In this document: piece after piece, positions 1-7,620 of the stretch
How positions within the stretch are numbered: the stretch's first letter is position 1
Layout: the number at the start of each line of letters is the position of its first letter
Assembly: GCF_018130385.1 (NCBI RefSeq)
Contig: NZ_JAFCLU010000028.1
Coordinates: 1 to 64,000, forward strand
Origin: Bradyrhizobium sp. AUGA SZCCT0283
Lineage (GTDB): Bacteria; Pseudomonadota; Alphaproteobacteria; Rhizobiales; Xanthobacteraceae
DNA: 64,000 bases
Direction: 5' to 3'
The notes under the pieces: model-generated
Database searches by the model: none
What the model saw: the letters and a program-made list of their open reading frames with translations, nothing else
What the model was told of the DNA's origin: nothing
Position numbers and translations under genes: made by a program

Positions 1-66
1 CTCGTGCCGCCCGAAAGCTTGCCGATCCTCCAATGGCTCGGTATCAAAACGTCAAAATCACTATGA
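1..66 (+). CDS. possible 3' end of a gene cut by the window edge
   Basis: One frame is open from the first base to a TGA at 64-66 and ends PILQWLGIKTSKSL. The composition is protein-like, but only about 21 codons are visible and the family cannot be recognised. It may be the tail of a gene that starts outside the window, or chance. Confidence 0.22.
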   Translation, partial: LVPPESLPILQWLGIKTSKSL

Positions 67-619
67 TGAACCACTAGGCTAGAAGTCCGCTACTGGGCGG
101 CTAGACCTCATTTGGCGGCACGGCGCATGACGGTTCCGGACAACACGCGCGGGGCCAGGCCACTATTTGAACCGGGCGAGAATGGGAACAGGCGGTCGCA
201 CGGCGCGTTGAGGAAGGCGCCAGTCATCGTCGCCCCACTGACTTGGCGCATTGGAATGACGGCCCCGGCTATCTCCTCGCAGAGTGCTGGGGCCGTTTTT
301 TGAGCGCGCGTGGACGCCTTAACCGGCATCTAAAAAACGGCCCCAGCGGGGGAAGGCTGGGACCGTAAGGGAAATGCGTCAGTATCCACTTGATAGCAAC
401 TGGCAGATTACGTCGTACGTACTCTTTTGGGTGTGCAATCGGATCTATTGGGGTGCCCCATCAGGCGCATTGGTTGCCCCACCGGATCGGCCGGCGCACG
501 ACGATGCTGCTAGCGCTGCAAGTTAATGCTGCATGAACGTACCATTCAGCCGGCTTGCAGAAGGAATTGCATAAGCTGGCGCACGCAGATTGAGCTTCTG
601 CTCACCGGGAGGAATAGAA
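67..619. other. gene-poor stretch
   Basis: I see no convincing gene here. Two short opposite-strand open frames at about 108-329 lack ribosome binding sites and look like chance. The only clear structure is the inverted repeat at 286-347, described separately. Sequence just before 620 carries the leader of the small secreted protein gene. Confidence 0.5.
286..347. repeat. perfect 16-bp inverted repeat with T/A runs
   Basis: GCTGGGGCCGTTTTTT at 286-301 is repeated exactly in reverse complement at 332-347, with 30 bases between. Each arm is a GC block followed by a T run that points toward the centre. This could form a long hairpin, act as part of a terminator, or be the ends of a tiny element. 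No coding gene lies inside. Confidence 0.6.
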
Positions 620-910
620 ATGCTCCTAAACATCGCCAGCGTCGCGCTCGCGCTCCAGTTCGGAGTGCTTGATCACTCCCTGAACGAAAGCGTACCCTTG
701 GTCCAGGACGTCCAGTACCGCGCCTATGCGCATCCGCCGCCTTGCGGCCATGGCTGGGATCTGAGTGCTCGCGACGGAATGTGCTATCCGAACGGCTACC
801 TGGCCCCTCAAGATCAAGCCGCGCGACAATACCAGTACCGCAGGTATCGCGGCGACCGCTACTATGACGACGACTACTATCCACGTCGCCGCTACTACCG
901 CGACTATTGA
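620..910 (+). CDS. small secreted protein, CGHG/CYPNG family (paralog 1)
   Basis: A protein of 96 residues. The start at 620 is chosen because GAGGAA precedes it and the peptide then opens with a short hydrophobic leader (MLLNIASVALALQFGV). The mature part has one copy of PPCGHGWDLSARDGMCYPNG and then a Tyr/Arg/Asp-rich tail. The two cysteines in the motif could form a disulfide. The same motif occurs in the products of 6088-6480 and 6698-7087, which carry two copies each, so these are paralogs. No known function; export to the periplasm or surface is inferred from the leader. The tail (RYRGDRYYDDDYYPRRRYY) is low complexity. Confidence 0.75.
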   Translation: MLLNIASVALALQFGVLDHSLNESVPLVQDVQYRAYAHPPPCGHGWDLSARDGMCYPNGYLAPQDQAARQYQYRRYRGDRYYDDDYYPRRRYYRDY

Positions 911-1127
911 GGGGTCGGCCCGCCAGCGCGAACCAGCGGGCCTCGTTGCGTTAGAGCCGCCTCAGGTGTTCCCCTCGCCTCCGATCGGCACCAAGCCCGG
1001 CAATATCTCCACGAGATTGGCAATCAGAAAGTATTGCCATGATCGGGTATCTTCCAAGCGGCGGCCGAATAGCCGGCCCTCCACGACGATTCGCGTGCTA
1101 ATTTCGCGAATCACCGGAGGTGTGAGC

Positions 1128-1559
1128 ATGAAAGAAGACGTTCTTCGAAGGTTCTGGAGCTGGCCGCTCTGGGCGCGGTTCATAGTTGCAGCTAGCGTAG
1201 TCGGGCTGCCGATGCTTACCGCGTTCTCAAATAGTCTTGGAAGCAAGGCTGGCGAATACACTTTCAAGCAAGCAGAAGCTTATCTGCCAGCCGCCCCGGC
1301 TCCTGCCGCGCCGCCCCCGACAACGTCCGTTGCACCAGCACAACCCGCTCCTGCCATTCAGATGGGCAGCAAGAGCAGACTGGAAGGGCTGACGATCGAC
1401 TTGGGAGCCAATGCCCAAGTAGGGATACTAAATGACGGCGTTACCGGGACGAGCTTCAAGGATGTCGCCATCAAGAACGTGGGGACAGCGGGGGTGGTAA
1501 ACAGAGACTCTCGCGATCTTTCCTTCGAGCGGGTCGAAATCGAGATGCGCGCGAAATAG
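1128..1559 (+). CDS. hypothetical membrane-anchored protein with Pro/Ala linker
   Basis: A 143-residue product. An in-frame ATG with GGAGG about 6-10 bases upstream fixes the start at 1128, well inside a longer open frame. Residues about 10-33 (WPLWARFIVAASVVGLPMLT) form one membrane segment or uncleaved signal. Residues about 55-80 are Pro/Ala-rich like a periplasmic spacer. The last 60 residues read like right-handed repeat or beta-rich protein (LEGLTIDLGANAQVGILNDG). I do not recognise the family. Topology suggests a cytoplasmic N-terminus and a C-terminal domain in the periplasm. Confidence 0.6.
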   Translation: MKEDVLRRFWSWPLWARFIVAASVVGLPMLTAFSNSLGSKAGEYTFKQAEAYLPAAPAPAAPPPTTSVAPAQPAPAIQMGSKSRLEGLTIDLGANAQVGILNDGVTGTSFKDVAIKNVGTAGVVNRDSRDLSFERVEIEMRAK

Positions 1560-1640
1560 CTCTTGAAGCCATCCGCCGACTGGTAGAGCTGGGACTGAAG
1601 GCGAAGGGGAAATGAATCTCATTGCGGATTTCAAATCGCT

Positions 1641-2039
1641 ATGACCGGTTTGCGCACGCTCCCCGACAAGGAATTAGCGATAGTCGTTCGTCGTGAAGCC
1701 GCCAGGTACATTATTGCCGCGGATACCTTGGCTGATCGTTCAAGCTTAGACCTTACTCACCCATGCTATTTCTTGAGGTGCCACGCCATCGAACTTTTGC
1801 TAAAAGCTACTCTCTTGGCTACAGGTTCAAGCCTTGCCCAGGCGGAAGCCTACAGCCACGATCTTGTTCGCGCATTCGAAGACGCCAAGAAACGTGGTCG
1901 GTGCTGGCCTGTTCTAATCCGCAGCGGCCTAAGTTCCGTTGTGATATGGTCCGCCGCTGGGTTTCGGAGGGCTAAGCTATGCCGATTTATCGATTGCTAC
2001 AAAACCTACCGATGGGACCTGAGGAAATCAGCCGCCTGA
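1641..2039 (+). CDS. HEPN-like protein, probably truncated or frame-shifted
   Basis: The first 85 residues look like the helical HEPN-type proteins of Bradyrhizobium: REAARYIIAADTLAD, then FLRCHAIELLLKATLLATG, then SHDLVRAFEDAKKRG. After that the frame becomes Trp/Arg/Ser-rich and does not look like an HEPN C-terminus, so a frameshift or recombination near 1895 is likely. HEPN domains are often RNA-binding or RNase modules, and some are toxins. The catalytic RxxxxH motif is not evident here. The 3' end overlaps the start of the next gene by 61 bases in another frame, which also suggests that the gene is decayed. No good ribosome binding site precedes the ATG. Confidence 0.4.
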   Translation: MTGLRTLPDKELAIVVRREAARYIIAADTLADRSSLDLTHPCYFLRCHAIELLLKATLLATGSSLAQAEAYSHDLVRAFEDAKKRGRCWPVLIRSGLSSVVIWSAAGFRRAKLCRFIDCYKTYRWDLRKSAA

Positions 2040-2200
2040 CGACGGCCTACGAGCAAGCATTGCGGACTATTGGCCTCGTCGACCGGAACGACCCGATAGC
2101 CGAGATCGTCGCCAAGAAGATAATCGAAATCGCGCAAACTGGCGTGCGTGATGCTGCGGATATTTCTGCGCTGGCGGTCAAGGAACTTGGAGTGCAGTAA
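1979..2200 (+). CDS. small conserved hypothetical protein (MPIYRLLQ type)
   Basis: A 73-residue soluble, helical protein. CGGAGGG lies 7-13 bases upstream of the ATG at 1979, which supports this start over the internal ATG at 2012. The sequence MGPEEISRLTTAYEQALRTI followed by DRNDPIAEIVAKKIIEIAQTG resembles a small protein found repeatedly in Bradyrhizobium and relatives, whose role is unknown. It follows the damaged HEPN-like gene and overlaps its 3' end, so it was probably placed there by the event that broke that gene, or it marks the border of the intact chromosome. Confidence 0.75.
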   Translation: MPIYRLLQNLPMGPEEISRLTTAYEQALRTIGLVDRNDPIAEIVAKKIIEIAQTGVRDAADISALAVKELGVQ

Positions 2201-2208
2201 GAACCGCC

Positions 2209-2403
2209 TCAGTTGGCGGCCTCTTTCATCCCAATCGGAATCCATTTTTCAGAATTCAGAAATTGCGCCCAGAGCACCCACTGCACTTGGCCATTGTCGA
2301 GGAAGCGAAGAAGTCCAGCGCGGCCATCATCGCGGATTTCGGCGATCACCGCCTGCCGACCATCCGCAATACTTTCGAAAGCCTGTCCAACAGCAAAGCG
2401 CAT
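2209..2403 (-). CDS. small hypothetical protein
   Basis: A 64-residue soluble protein read leftwards and convergent with the gene ending at 2200. The composition is regular and protein-like: MRFAVGQAFESIADGRQAVI, then DDGRAGLLRFLDNGQVQWVLWAQF. This suggests a small beta-rich domain. The GC pattern fits coding in this frame better than in the three opposing frames. The family is unknown to me; similar short proteins are common in Bradyrhizobium accessory regions. Confidence 0.55.
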   Translation of the reverse strand: MRFAVGQAFESIADGRQAVIAEIRDDGRAGLLRFLDNGQVQWVLWAQFLNSEKWIPIGMKEAAN

Positions 2404-2771
2404 TGTCGGCCCCGGTGTGGCGACTCATTGGTGGCTTTCTCTAGTCTATCCCAATTTTTGGATAACCCTACCGGCCCGCGCCCCCCGGCATTTTCCGAGC
2501 GCAACCCTGCCGCCATAACGCGGCGCTACCACAATGAAAGTATCATGTTCCACAACAAATCTAATTTTGCATCAGCCCTTTCCGGTCAATATCGTCGACG
2601 TGGTTGCATGGTGCTTCATGGTTTAACTTTGCGTGTGAATGAAGAAGTTGATGTCGTCAGTCATTGTATGGCCTTGTCCAGTTCGAGTGCCCCGAACGTC
2701 AATGGATCTGGACTAGGAACACTTACGATCAATCGCCGTTAAAGCCGCAAACAAGAATGTGCGAGGCTGCG
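2404..2771. other. intergenic, visibly AT-richer
   Basis: No gene is supported. A 159-codon frame crossing it has atypical composition and no ribosome binding site. The stretch is less GC-rich than its neighbours and probably holds the promoters of the flanking divergent small genes; I could not pick out a clear -35/-10 pair. Confidence 0.4.
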
Positions 2772-3005
2772 ATGACAAGACCAATGATCTTACTTGGCGC
2801 TGTCGCCTTATCATTCCTGTCCGCACTTGCCAGCCCGGCGTCGGCGCAGCACGTCATTAGTAATCCGGGCTGGTGCGCCCAGTTCTATCCGAACGCAAAT
2901 TGCCAGAACTACGGGCCCGGAAACCCCTACACGAGCTATGGTTGGCGGCGAGCGGGACATCGTGACTACTGGGGCCATCGCCATCACCGCCGCTATTGGC
3001 GCTGA
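2772..3005 (+). CDS. small secreted protein with one WCAQF/NCQNY cysteine pair
   Basis: A 77-residue product. The chosen ATG at 2772 gives a clean signal peptide (LLGAVALSFLSALASPASAQ) with cleavage after ASA. The mature part is about 52 residues: NPGWCAQFYPNANCQNYGPG, then an Arg/His/Tyr-rich tail. The two cysteines could form a disulfide. It resembles the short DUF3551-like exported proteins of Bradyrhizobium, but I cannot assign it firmly. Function unknown. Confidence 0.65.
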   Translation: MTRPMILLGAVALSFLSALASPASAQHVISNPGWCAQFYPNANCQNYGPGNPYTSYGWRRAGHRDYWGHRHHRRYWR

Positions 3006-3080
3006 CGCCAGCGGGCGAGCCTATCCAGACTCTCGATTGGCGTGAATCAGGAAAAGCCGGGGCGAGCAGGCAAAGCCGGT

Positions 3081-3590
3081 TCAATTACGCGATTGGGCTA
3101 TGCTTCCGGCGCTCTCGCGCGCGTTGCCGGCGACTTGTGGCAAGGCAAGGGTGAAAGCATCGACCAGCCGGCGTCGCCAGGGTTGCGTCAGCATCGATAG
3201 CTTCCCTTCTAGCAGCGCCGCCTTTTCCCGGGCGCCCATGCTTTCAGAGGTGGCTCTGAGCAATTCGGCCAGGAGCTTGTTCGTGCGCTCGCATTCCCTC
3301 TCAAAGTCGGCCCGATGGCCGTTCGCAATAGCCTTCGTCTCGATCAGTTCGGCCTGCAGGGTCTCAATTTTCTGCTTCAGGGCGGTGACCACCTGGTGAC
3401 CGGCCTGTGCTTGCGGCTGACGGGCGATCGGGGAATGGCTGATTTCGGTGAGGTCGACGTGTACAAGCGTCTTGTTGTCGTTGGCGCGGGAACGCGGCCA
3501 TCGATGTCGTTTTACCAGAGCCCGGGCAGCCTCCGCCGAAATTTTGAGCCTTTCGCCCAGTTCGGCATACGTCAGCATCTCGACGGGCAT
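3081..3590 (-). CDS. HTH plus coiled-coil protein (KfrA-like layout)
   Basis: A 169-residue cytoplasmic protein. Residues 1-35 (LTYAELGERLKISAEAARAL) look like a helix-turn-helix that reads a DNA site. Residues about 65-130 are a long helix rich in Lys/Glu/Leu heptads (ALKQKIETLQAELIETKAIA), most likely a coiled coil. This arrangement resembles KfrA-type DNA-binding coiled-coil proteins, and similar proteins are widespread in Bradyrhizobium with no proven role. The start gives the HTH at the very N-terminus, as expected. It is transcribed away from the following small-ORF cluster. Confidence 0.8.
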   Translation of the reverse strand: MPVEMLTYAELGERLKISAEAARALVKRHRWPRSRANDNKTLVHVDLTEISHSPIARQPQAQAGHQVVTALKQKIETLQAELIETKAIANGHRADFERECERTNKLLAELLRATSESMGAREKAALLEGKLSMLTQPWRRRLVDAFTLALPQVAGNARESAGSIAQSRN

Positions 3591-3843
3591 GATATTCGCT
3601 CCCGCTTAACCGGACGGTCACCCCCCGGACACGGCAGATGGTAGCGATTTATGGTTAAGCGTTGGTTTACTGCGGGTGGGCACCCTGACGCGGCCGGACG
3701 AGCCGATCATCCGGCATGCAGCGTTTCACCACGACCACGCCGTTCCGTCGCAACACGTGGGTGACACGTCGCACCTCAGGCGCGCGTGACACCCTCGTGC
3801 CGGCGCTACATCCGGCAACGATCCGCGTTGAAGCAGAACCACC

Positions 3844-3948
3844 CTATCCTCTGCGACGGCGCATCCCGAGCAGGTCGAGGCCCCAGAAGGCAATGAGGAT
3901 CAGGGCGCACGTGCTCACGCCCAGCAACAGCACTATTGCTTCCAGCAT
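3844..3948 (-). CDS. very small single-pass membrane protein (34 aa)
   Basis: Read leftwards from ATG at 3948 to TAG at 3844. The product begins MLEAIVLLLGVSTCALILIA and ends with MRRRRG. This is one hydrophobic helix of about 22 residues followed by an Arg-rich cytoplasmic end, which obeys the positive-inside rule. GGAG sits about 10 bases upstream of the start. Too short for routine gene calling. It lies next to two more very small ORFs at 4115-4281. Function unknown. Confidence 0.5.
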   Translation of the reverse strand: MLEAIVLLLGVSTCALILIAFWGLDLLGMRRRRG

Positions 3949-4114
3949 GACCGAATCACTCCGCTGGTGTCACAAAAAGCATGCGCGCCGGTCGCGAAAT
4001 TGTCATCATTCAGTTGCCGCCAACGTGCGGACGAAACCATTTTCTGGGGCCGACGAAAACATCCTGAAACAAAGGGCTGCCTATCTGGTTGTTAACAAAA
4101 CAGGGACGGCCGAC

Positions 4115-4198
4115 ATGCAATTCATCTTCGATCTCATTTGGAACCAATCGCGCAGCAGATTCCTCGCCACAATCCATGAGCGGGAGGCCGGGCAATGA
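4115..4198 (+). CDS. micro-ORF (27 aa) coupled to the next
   Basis: ATG at 4115 follows AGGGA by about 6 bases. The product starts MQFIFDLIWNQSRSRFLATI and ends with an acidic/basic tail. Its stop overlaps the start of the next micro-ORF in an ATGA (4195-4198), the classic layout for translational coupling. The first ten residues are amphipathic. Function unknown; coupling is the main argument that it is translated. Confidence 0.4.
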   Translation: MQFIFDLIWNQSRSRFLATIHEREAGQ

Positions 4199-4281
4199 TC
4201 GAGCTCTCAGCAGGTATCCTCGCCCTGGTCAGCGTGGGCATCTTCGCCGCCCATGCGCTGGATGCCTACCGCGCCGGCTAG
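4195..4281 (+). CDS. very small membrane protein (28 aa)
   Basis: Begins MIELSAGILALVSVGIFAAH and ends ALDAYRAG: one hydrophobic helix of about 18 residues with a short charged end. The start overlaps the preceding micro-ORF stop as ATGA. Such single-helix proteins often bind and tune larger membrane complexes, but no partner is evident. Its 3' part lies antisense to the tail of the gene at 4207-4548. Confidence 0.5.
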   Translation: MIELSAGILALVSVGIFAAHALDAYRAG

Positions 4282-4548
4282 GCTCGCAGCGGAGACCGCA
4301 TCGGCACTAAAATTCACCTCGACGGACGCAGGCGTTACGCTGGCGGCCCGTGGTCGTTCTCTGTCCAGGTCCGTGGACTCGGGATCGGTGGCCCGTGAGC
4401 GCGCTTTTAGCGGTAATCCCAGTTGGTGGGCCTTGAAGGTCACCCCTCCCACGGTTCGATCCATTTTTTCGGCAATCGCCTGGGCTGAATACGTTCGAGC
4501 GAGAGTCTTGAGCTCTCTGACATCCTCGGCACTCCAGCGCTTGGCCAT
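4207..4548 (-). CDS. SANT/GcrA-like small DNA-binding protein
   Basis: A 113-residue product. Residues 1-45 (MAKRWSAEDVRELKTLARTY, then AIAEKMDRTVGGVTFKAHQL) match the Myb/SANT- or GcrA-like N-terminal helices seen in small Bradyrhizobium proteins of this sort: an aromatic helix, then IAEKMxRTxxxVxxKA. The second half is Arg/Ala/Ser-rich and unstructured. Its last 25 codons overlap the micro-ORF at 4195-4281 on the other strand, so the tail may be dispensable. Role as a regulator is inferred from the domain only. Confidence 0.65.
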   Translation of the reverse strand: MAKRWSAEDVRELKTLARTYSAQAIAEKMDRTVGGVTFKAHQLGLPLKARSRATDPESTDLDRERPRAASVTPASVEVNFSADAVSAASLAGAVGIQRMGGEDAHADQGEDTC

Positions 4549-5184
4549 GTTATCGCTTTCCTCGTCCCGGGCTTAAATCGGGAAAATGTGGAAAGTTCCC
4601 TTGAGCGCTCCCGCCCGACCAATTTAACCGTAATTATGCCGATTGACCCCGGTTCTCTTGCCTGAAACTATGGGTCTCATTAAATGCCTCTATTAGCTTA
4701 ATTAAATTCACCGGGACGATGTGGGCAAGAAAATAATCCGCCAGATGCGATCATTGTAAGCCCCGATCAGGGGACCATCGCCTTCGGAGGGTCCTTGTTG
4801 GTGGCGGCTTCCCAATCTTGGAGCGATGCCTCATGCATACGCGATCCAAAAGATATCTCCGGCGTCACCGCGCACGGTTGCGGGCGCAACGTCGCGCGTC
4901 ATTGAAGCCATTCCAGTGTGAGGACCGCCTGGCCCAGCACATTGCCGTCGGCATGAAGAAACGCTGGCCCGAGATGTCAGGTTATTCACGCGCCCACGAC
5001 CCGGGATCGAACCGCCCCCTGCCCTGACGCGGTCGCCTGCCATCCGGCCTGCAGCAAACCTGTCGTTGGCGACAGCCAGATCGGGATCTGTTGACGCACC
5101 ATTAAGTAAATGTAATGGATGCAACCGACCCCGCGTGATTCCGTCCGCGGGACCGAGATTTAAATAATTAAATTAGGTGGTGGC
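4549..5184. other. gene-poor stretch with one doubtful small ORF
   Basis: The 5' half is AT-rich and probably contains the promoter of the leftward gene ending at 4207. An ATG at 4833 opens a 64-codon Arg-rich frame (MHTRSKRYLRRHRARLRAQR) with no convincing ribosome binding site; I regard it as doubtful. The last 100 bases carry the promoter of the PEP-CTERM gene. Confidence 0.4.
5091..5118 (+). promoter_or_regulatory. probable sigma-70 type promoter of the PEP-CTERM gene
   Basis: TTGACG at 5091-5096, then 16 bases, then TAATGG at 5113-5118. This would give a leader of about 60 bases before the ATG at 5185. The -10 is weak; the -35 is good. Inference only. Confidence 0.35.
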
Positions 5185-5793
5185 ATGATTAATCTCAAAT
5201 TCAGGCGAGCGTTGTTTGCGTGCGCAATGGTTGTGGGGCTCGCCGGCGTTTCTGCCACCTCCGCACAGGCCGTCGTCGTCAATGCATTTACGAACAGCAG
5301 TTCGGGCGGCGCCGGCGTCTCAACCGGCGTCCTTTTGACGGTGGGTCAGATCTTCACCGTGGACGTCAATCCCAACGACCTCTGGAACGCCGGCGCCTTG
5401 CCGCGATGGTCCAATGCGGACGGATTGAAGGTAAAGCTGTTTGCGACGGGTGCCGACGAAAGTTTGCAGCCATTAGGAACACTGATCGGTGACATTTTCC
5501 CACTTTGGACTCAGGACGGCCTAACCACCGCTTACGGCACGCTGGTGGGCAAGATCGGAGCGGGCAACTTCTTCGCCATTGGCACCCATTTTTCCGGTCC
5601 GGCCAATGCGACCGGTGAGCTCAAATTCTACTATTGGGATTCCAACAACTGGGACAACACGCAGTTCGTGACGGCCACCATCTCTGCCGTGCCCGAGCCC
5701 TCGACCTGGGCCATGATGATCCTGGGGTTCGCCGGCATCGGCTTTCTGGCCTATCGCCGCCGCAACCAGGCGGTCGCACTTCGCAAAGCCTGA
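5185..5793 (+). CDS. PEPxxWA-CTERM sorting-signal surface protein
   Basis: A 202-residue product. Residues 1-29 are a signal peptide (ALFACAMVVGLAGVSATSAQ). The central part is Gly/Ser/Thr/Asn-rich and beta-like. The C-terminus shows the full tripartite sorting signal: VPEPSTWAMM, then a hydrophobic helix (ILGFAGIGFLAY), then RRR. This is the proteobacterial PEPxxWA-CTERM variant, which is known to be recognised by exosortase-type proteases that anchor or release the protein during export, often with exopolysaccharide. No exosortase gene is in the window, so processing would be in trans. A terminator follows directly. Ligand or role unknown. Confidence 0.9.
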   Translation: MINLKFRRALFACAMVVGLAGVSATSAQAVVVNAFTNSSSGGAGVSTGVLLTVGQIFTVDVNPNDLWNAGALPRWSNADGLKVKLFATGADESLQPLGTLIGDIFPLWTQDGLTTAYGTLVGKIGAGNFFAIGTHFSGPANATGELKFYYWDSNNWDNTQFVTATISAVPEPSTWAMMILGFAGIGFLAYRRRNQAVALRKA

Positions 5794-5833
5794 TCCTCAA
5801 CAAGGCTGATCCTCTACCGACATCCGTATTACA

Positions 5834-5860
5834 GGCCGCCTCCGGGCGGCCTTTTGTTTT
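5834..5860 (+). terminator. intrinsic terminator after the PEP-CTERM gene
   Basis: GGCCGCC at 5834-5840 pairs with GGCGGCC at 5845-5851 around the loop TCCG; TTTTGTTTT follows. The stop codon of the PEP-CTERM gene is about 40 bases upstream. Confidence 0.85.
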
Positions 5861-6087
5861 CACGCCTCGGGGCGGCCAATCTCAGCTCCGCTGAATGCTC
5901 GGGTTGGTCTCCTCACTGTGCCGCTTACCGGCTGCCACAGGAACGTCGCGCTGGAAGGGCGTCCTAATTTCGCAAGCCGGCCGAGCGCCCCCCAGCATCG
6001 ATATGGAAACATACAATCCCCGTCACCATTTCCAGAGCGGAGATCGGCCGCAGCGGAAGATTCAGTGTTCACCGGAGGGACCGAAAG

Positions 6088-6480
6088 ATGTTTGCCAGCA
6101 TTGCCGGCGTAGCCCTCGCGCTACAATTGGGAGTACCTGCCCAGGCGCTGAACGAAAGCATCCCCTCGGTCCAGGAAATCTTGGCCCAGGAAATCCGCTA
6201 CCGCCGTCACGGCCATCCGCCGCCATGCGGTCACGGCTACGATCTCGATGAGCGGGACGGCAAGTGCTACCCGAACGGGATGGTGCCGCCGCAGTTTCAA
6301 TCGGGCCGGTATTATCCCCTGGAGTACGGCGGCGGCCGGCGGCCGGTACCATGCGGTCACGGCGCTGACCGCGATATTCGCGACGGGCTCTGCTACCCGA
6401 CGGGGACGGTGCCACGGCAGTATCAGGAAGGCCGCCCCGGCTATCACTATCGGCGAAACGGCTACTACGAAATGCGATAG
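6088..6480 (+). CDS. small secreted protein, CGHG/CYPNG family (paralog 2, two motifs)
   Basis: A 130-residue product. GGAGGG lies about 8 bases before the ATG. A short hydrophobic leader (MFASIAGVALALQLGVPAQA) precedes two tandem motif copies: PPCGHGYDLDERDGKCYPNG near residue 45 and PCGHGADRDIRDGLCYPTG near residue 90, each followed by PPQ/PRQ and aromatic spacers. Two Cys per copy suggest internal disulfides. Paralogs lie at 620-910 and 6698-7087. The second copy differs from the first in the same way (CGHGADxDxRDG) as in paralog 3, so the two-copy form arose before these two genes split. Function unknown. Confidence 0.78.
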   Translation: MFASIAGVALALQLGVPAQALNESIPSVQEILAQEIRYRRHGHPPPCGHGYDLDERDGKCYPNGMVPPQFQSGRYYPLEYGGGRRPVPCGHGADRDIRDGLCYPTGTVPRQYQEGRPGYHYRRNGYYEMR

Positions 6481-6697
6481 CGCGGCGACGCCCAACATCT
6501 GTTCGTCGAGCAGTTGATATCCCGTGGCGGCCGATGCAGGTATTTGACTTCCGATACTTGAAATGCGTTCATCGGATATTCAGGGCGTGTTTTGATATAT
6601 TCGTATGGACGCAACAGCAGCCCCTCGATCGTGATCGGGCGACCTGTCGGCGCGTCGTGGAAACGCCGGCAGCTTCTGGTGTGATCGGAGAAGGACC

Positions 6698-7087
6698 ATG
6701 ATCGTCAGCATTGCCGCCGCGGCACTGGCCGCTCAGTTGTGCATGACGCCTGGAAGCGCTGTTGCACCTGTGTCGCCTCAACCCGTGCAATACCGTGTCC
6801 CCGCCTATCCGCCGCCATGCGACCATGGCTGGGACCTGAGCGCGCGCGATGGCCTCTGCTATCCGAACGGCTATCTGCCGCCGCAGGATCAGGCCGCACG
6901 GCAGTATCAGCGTTACTATGGCGGCGGCCGCTACCCCGTGCCTTGCGGCCATGGCGCCGACCTCGATGTCAGGGACGGCCAATGTTATCCGAACGGAACG
7001 GTCCCGCCGCAGTATCAGCAAGGGCGCCAGCGATATTACGGTGACCGGTACTACCAGCGCCCGGGCCGGTACTACTATCGGGACTGA
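6698..7087 (+). CDS. small secreted protein, CGHG/CYPNG family (paralog 3, two motifs)
   Basis: A 129-residue product. GGAGAAGGA precedes the ATG. A signal-like N-terminus (IAAAALAAQLCMTPGSAVA) is followed by two motif copies: PPCDHGWDLSARDGLCYPNG and PCGHGADLDVRDGQCYPNG, then a Tyr/Arg/Gly-rich tail (RYYGDRYYQRPGRYYYRD). The first copy with its flank (YLPPQDQAARQYQ) is almost identical to paralog 1 at 620-910, so paralog 1 probably derives from this gene by loss of one repeat. It lies 217 bases after paralog 2 on the same strand. Function unknown; export is inferred. Confidence 0.78.
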   Translation: MIVSIAAAALAAQLCMTPGSAVAPVSPQPVQYRVPAYPPPCDHGWDLSARDGLCYPNGYLPPQDQAARQYQRYYGGGRYPVPCGHGADLDVRDGQCYPNGTVPPQYQQGRQRYYGDRYYQRPGRYYYRD

Positions 7088-7132
7088 GCCCTCCGCTCGG
7101 TTGAAGCGGTCCCGATGTGGCTTGCCGGAGCG

Positions 7133-7609
7133 CTACGGCCGGCGCAGCACCGCGACAGCTTCGGCAACCACCGCGACCAGCGAAGCCATGGTGTACGGCT
7201 TCGGCAACCATCCGAGCGGGGCATACGGCTCGGCGCGCCCGCGTGTGTGCGCATCGTCATGCGCGGTCGCAAAGATGCAGCGAATGGCGAAGTCCTGGTA
7301 CAGTTGCCGAGCGGCGTCGATGCCATCGCGGGTGCTGGCGAGACGGATGTCCATCACGGCGAGCGCCGGTTGCGCCTCGCCGGCCAGCACGACGGCTTCC
7401 TCGGCGGTCGTGGCCGGGCCGACCACCTCAAAGCCGGCCGCCGTCAGCGCGATTTCGTTTTGCATGGCGATCAGAAAATCGTCCTCGACGATGAGAACGC
7501 GCGGCGGGCCCTGCTTGACTTCCATCCGTCGGGCCTCTTCAGCCGGCGGCGGGTTCCGGTCCGGCCCGGGCTGCGATGAAAAATGCCCTGCGCGCTGCTG
7601 AGGCGTCAT
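7133..7609 (-). CDS. single-domain response regulator
   Basis: A 158-residue cytoplasmic receiver. Residues 37-155 hold the domain: acidic pocket VEDD (42-44), phospho-acceptor D87 in LAVMDIRL, Thr of the switch in FATAH, and Lys in LPKPYT. There is no output domain, so it must act through protein contacts or phosphotransfer. Its start is 11 bases past the stop of the kinase gene, so both are one unit, kinase first. ATG at 7525 (MEVKQGPPRVL) is an equally good start and would remove a 28-residue disordered Pro/Arg leader. The kinase's own receiver is the natural assignment. Confidence 0.88.
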   Translation of the reverse strand: MTPQQRAGHFSSQPGPDRNPPPAEEARRMEVKQGPPRVLIVEDDFLIAMQNEIALTAAGFEVVGPATTAEEAVVLAGEAQPALAVMDIRLASTRDGIDAARQLYQDFAIRCIFATAHDDAHTRGRAEPYAPLGWLPKPYTMASLVAVVAEAVAVLRRP

Positions 7610-7620
7610 CGATCACCGCC

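Noticed and set aside
4833..5027. A 64-codon Arg-rich ORF
   Set aside because: No ribosome binding site and a composition typical of chance frames in GC-rich DNA.
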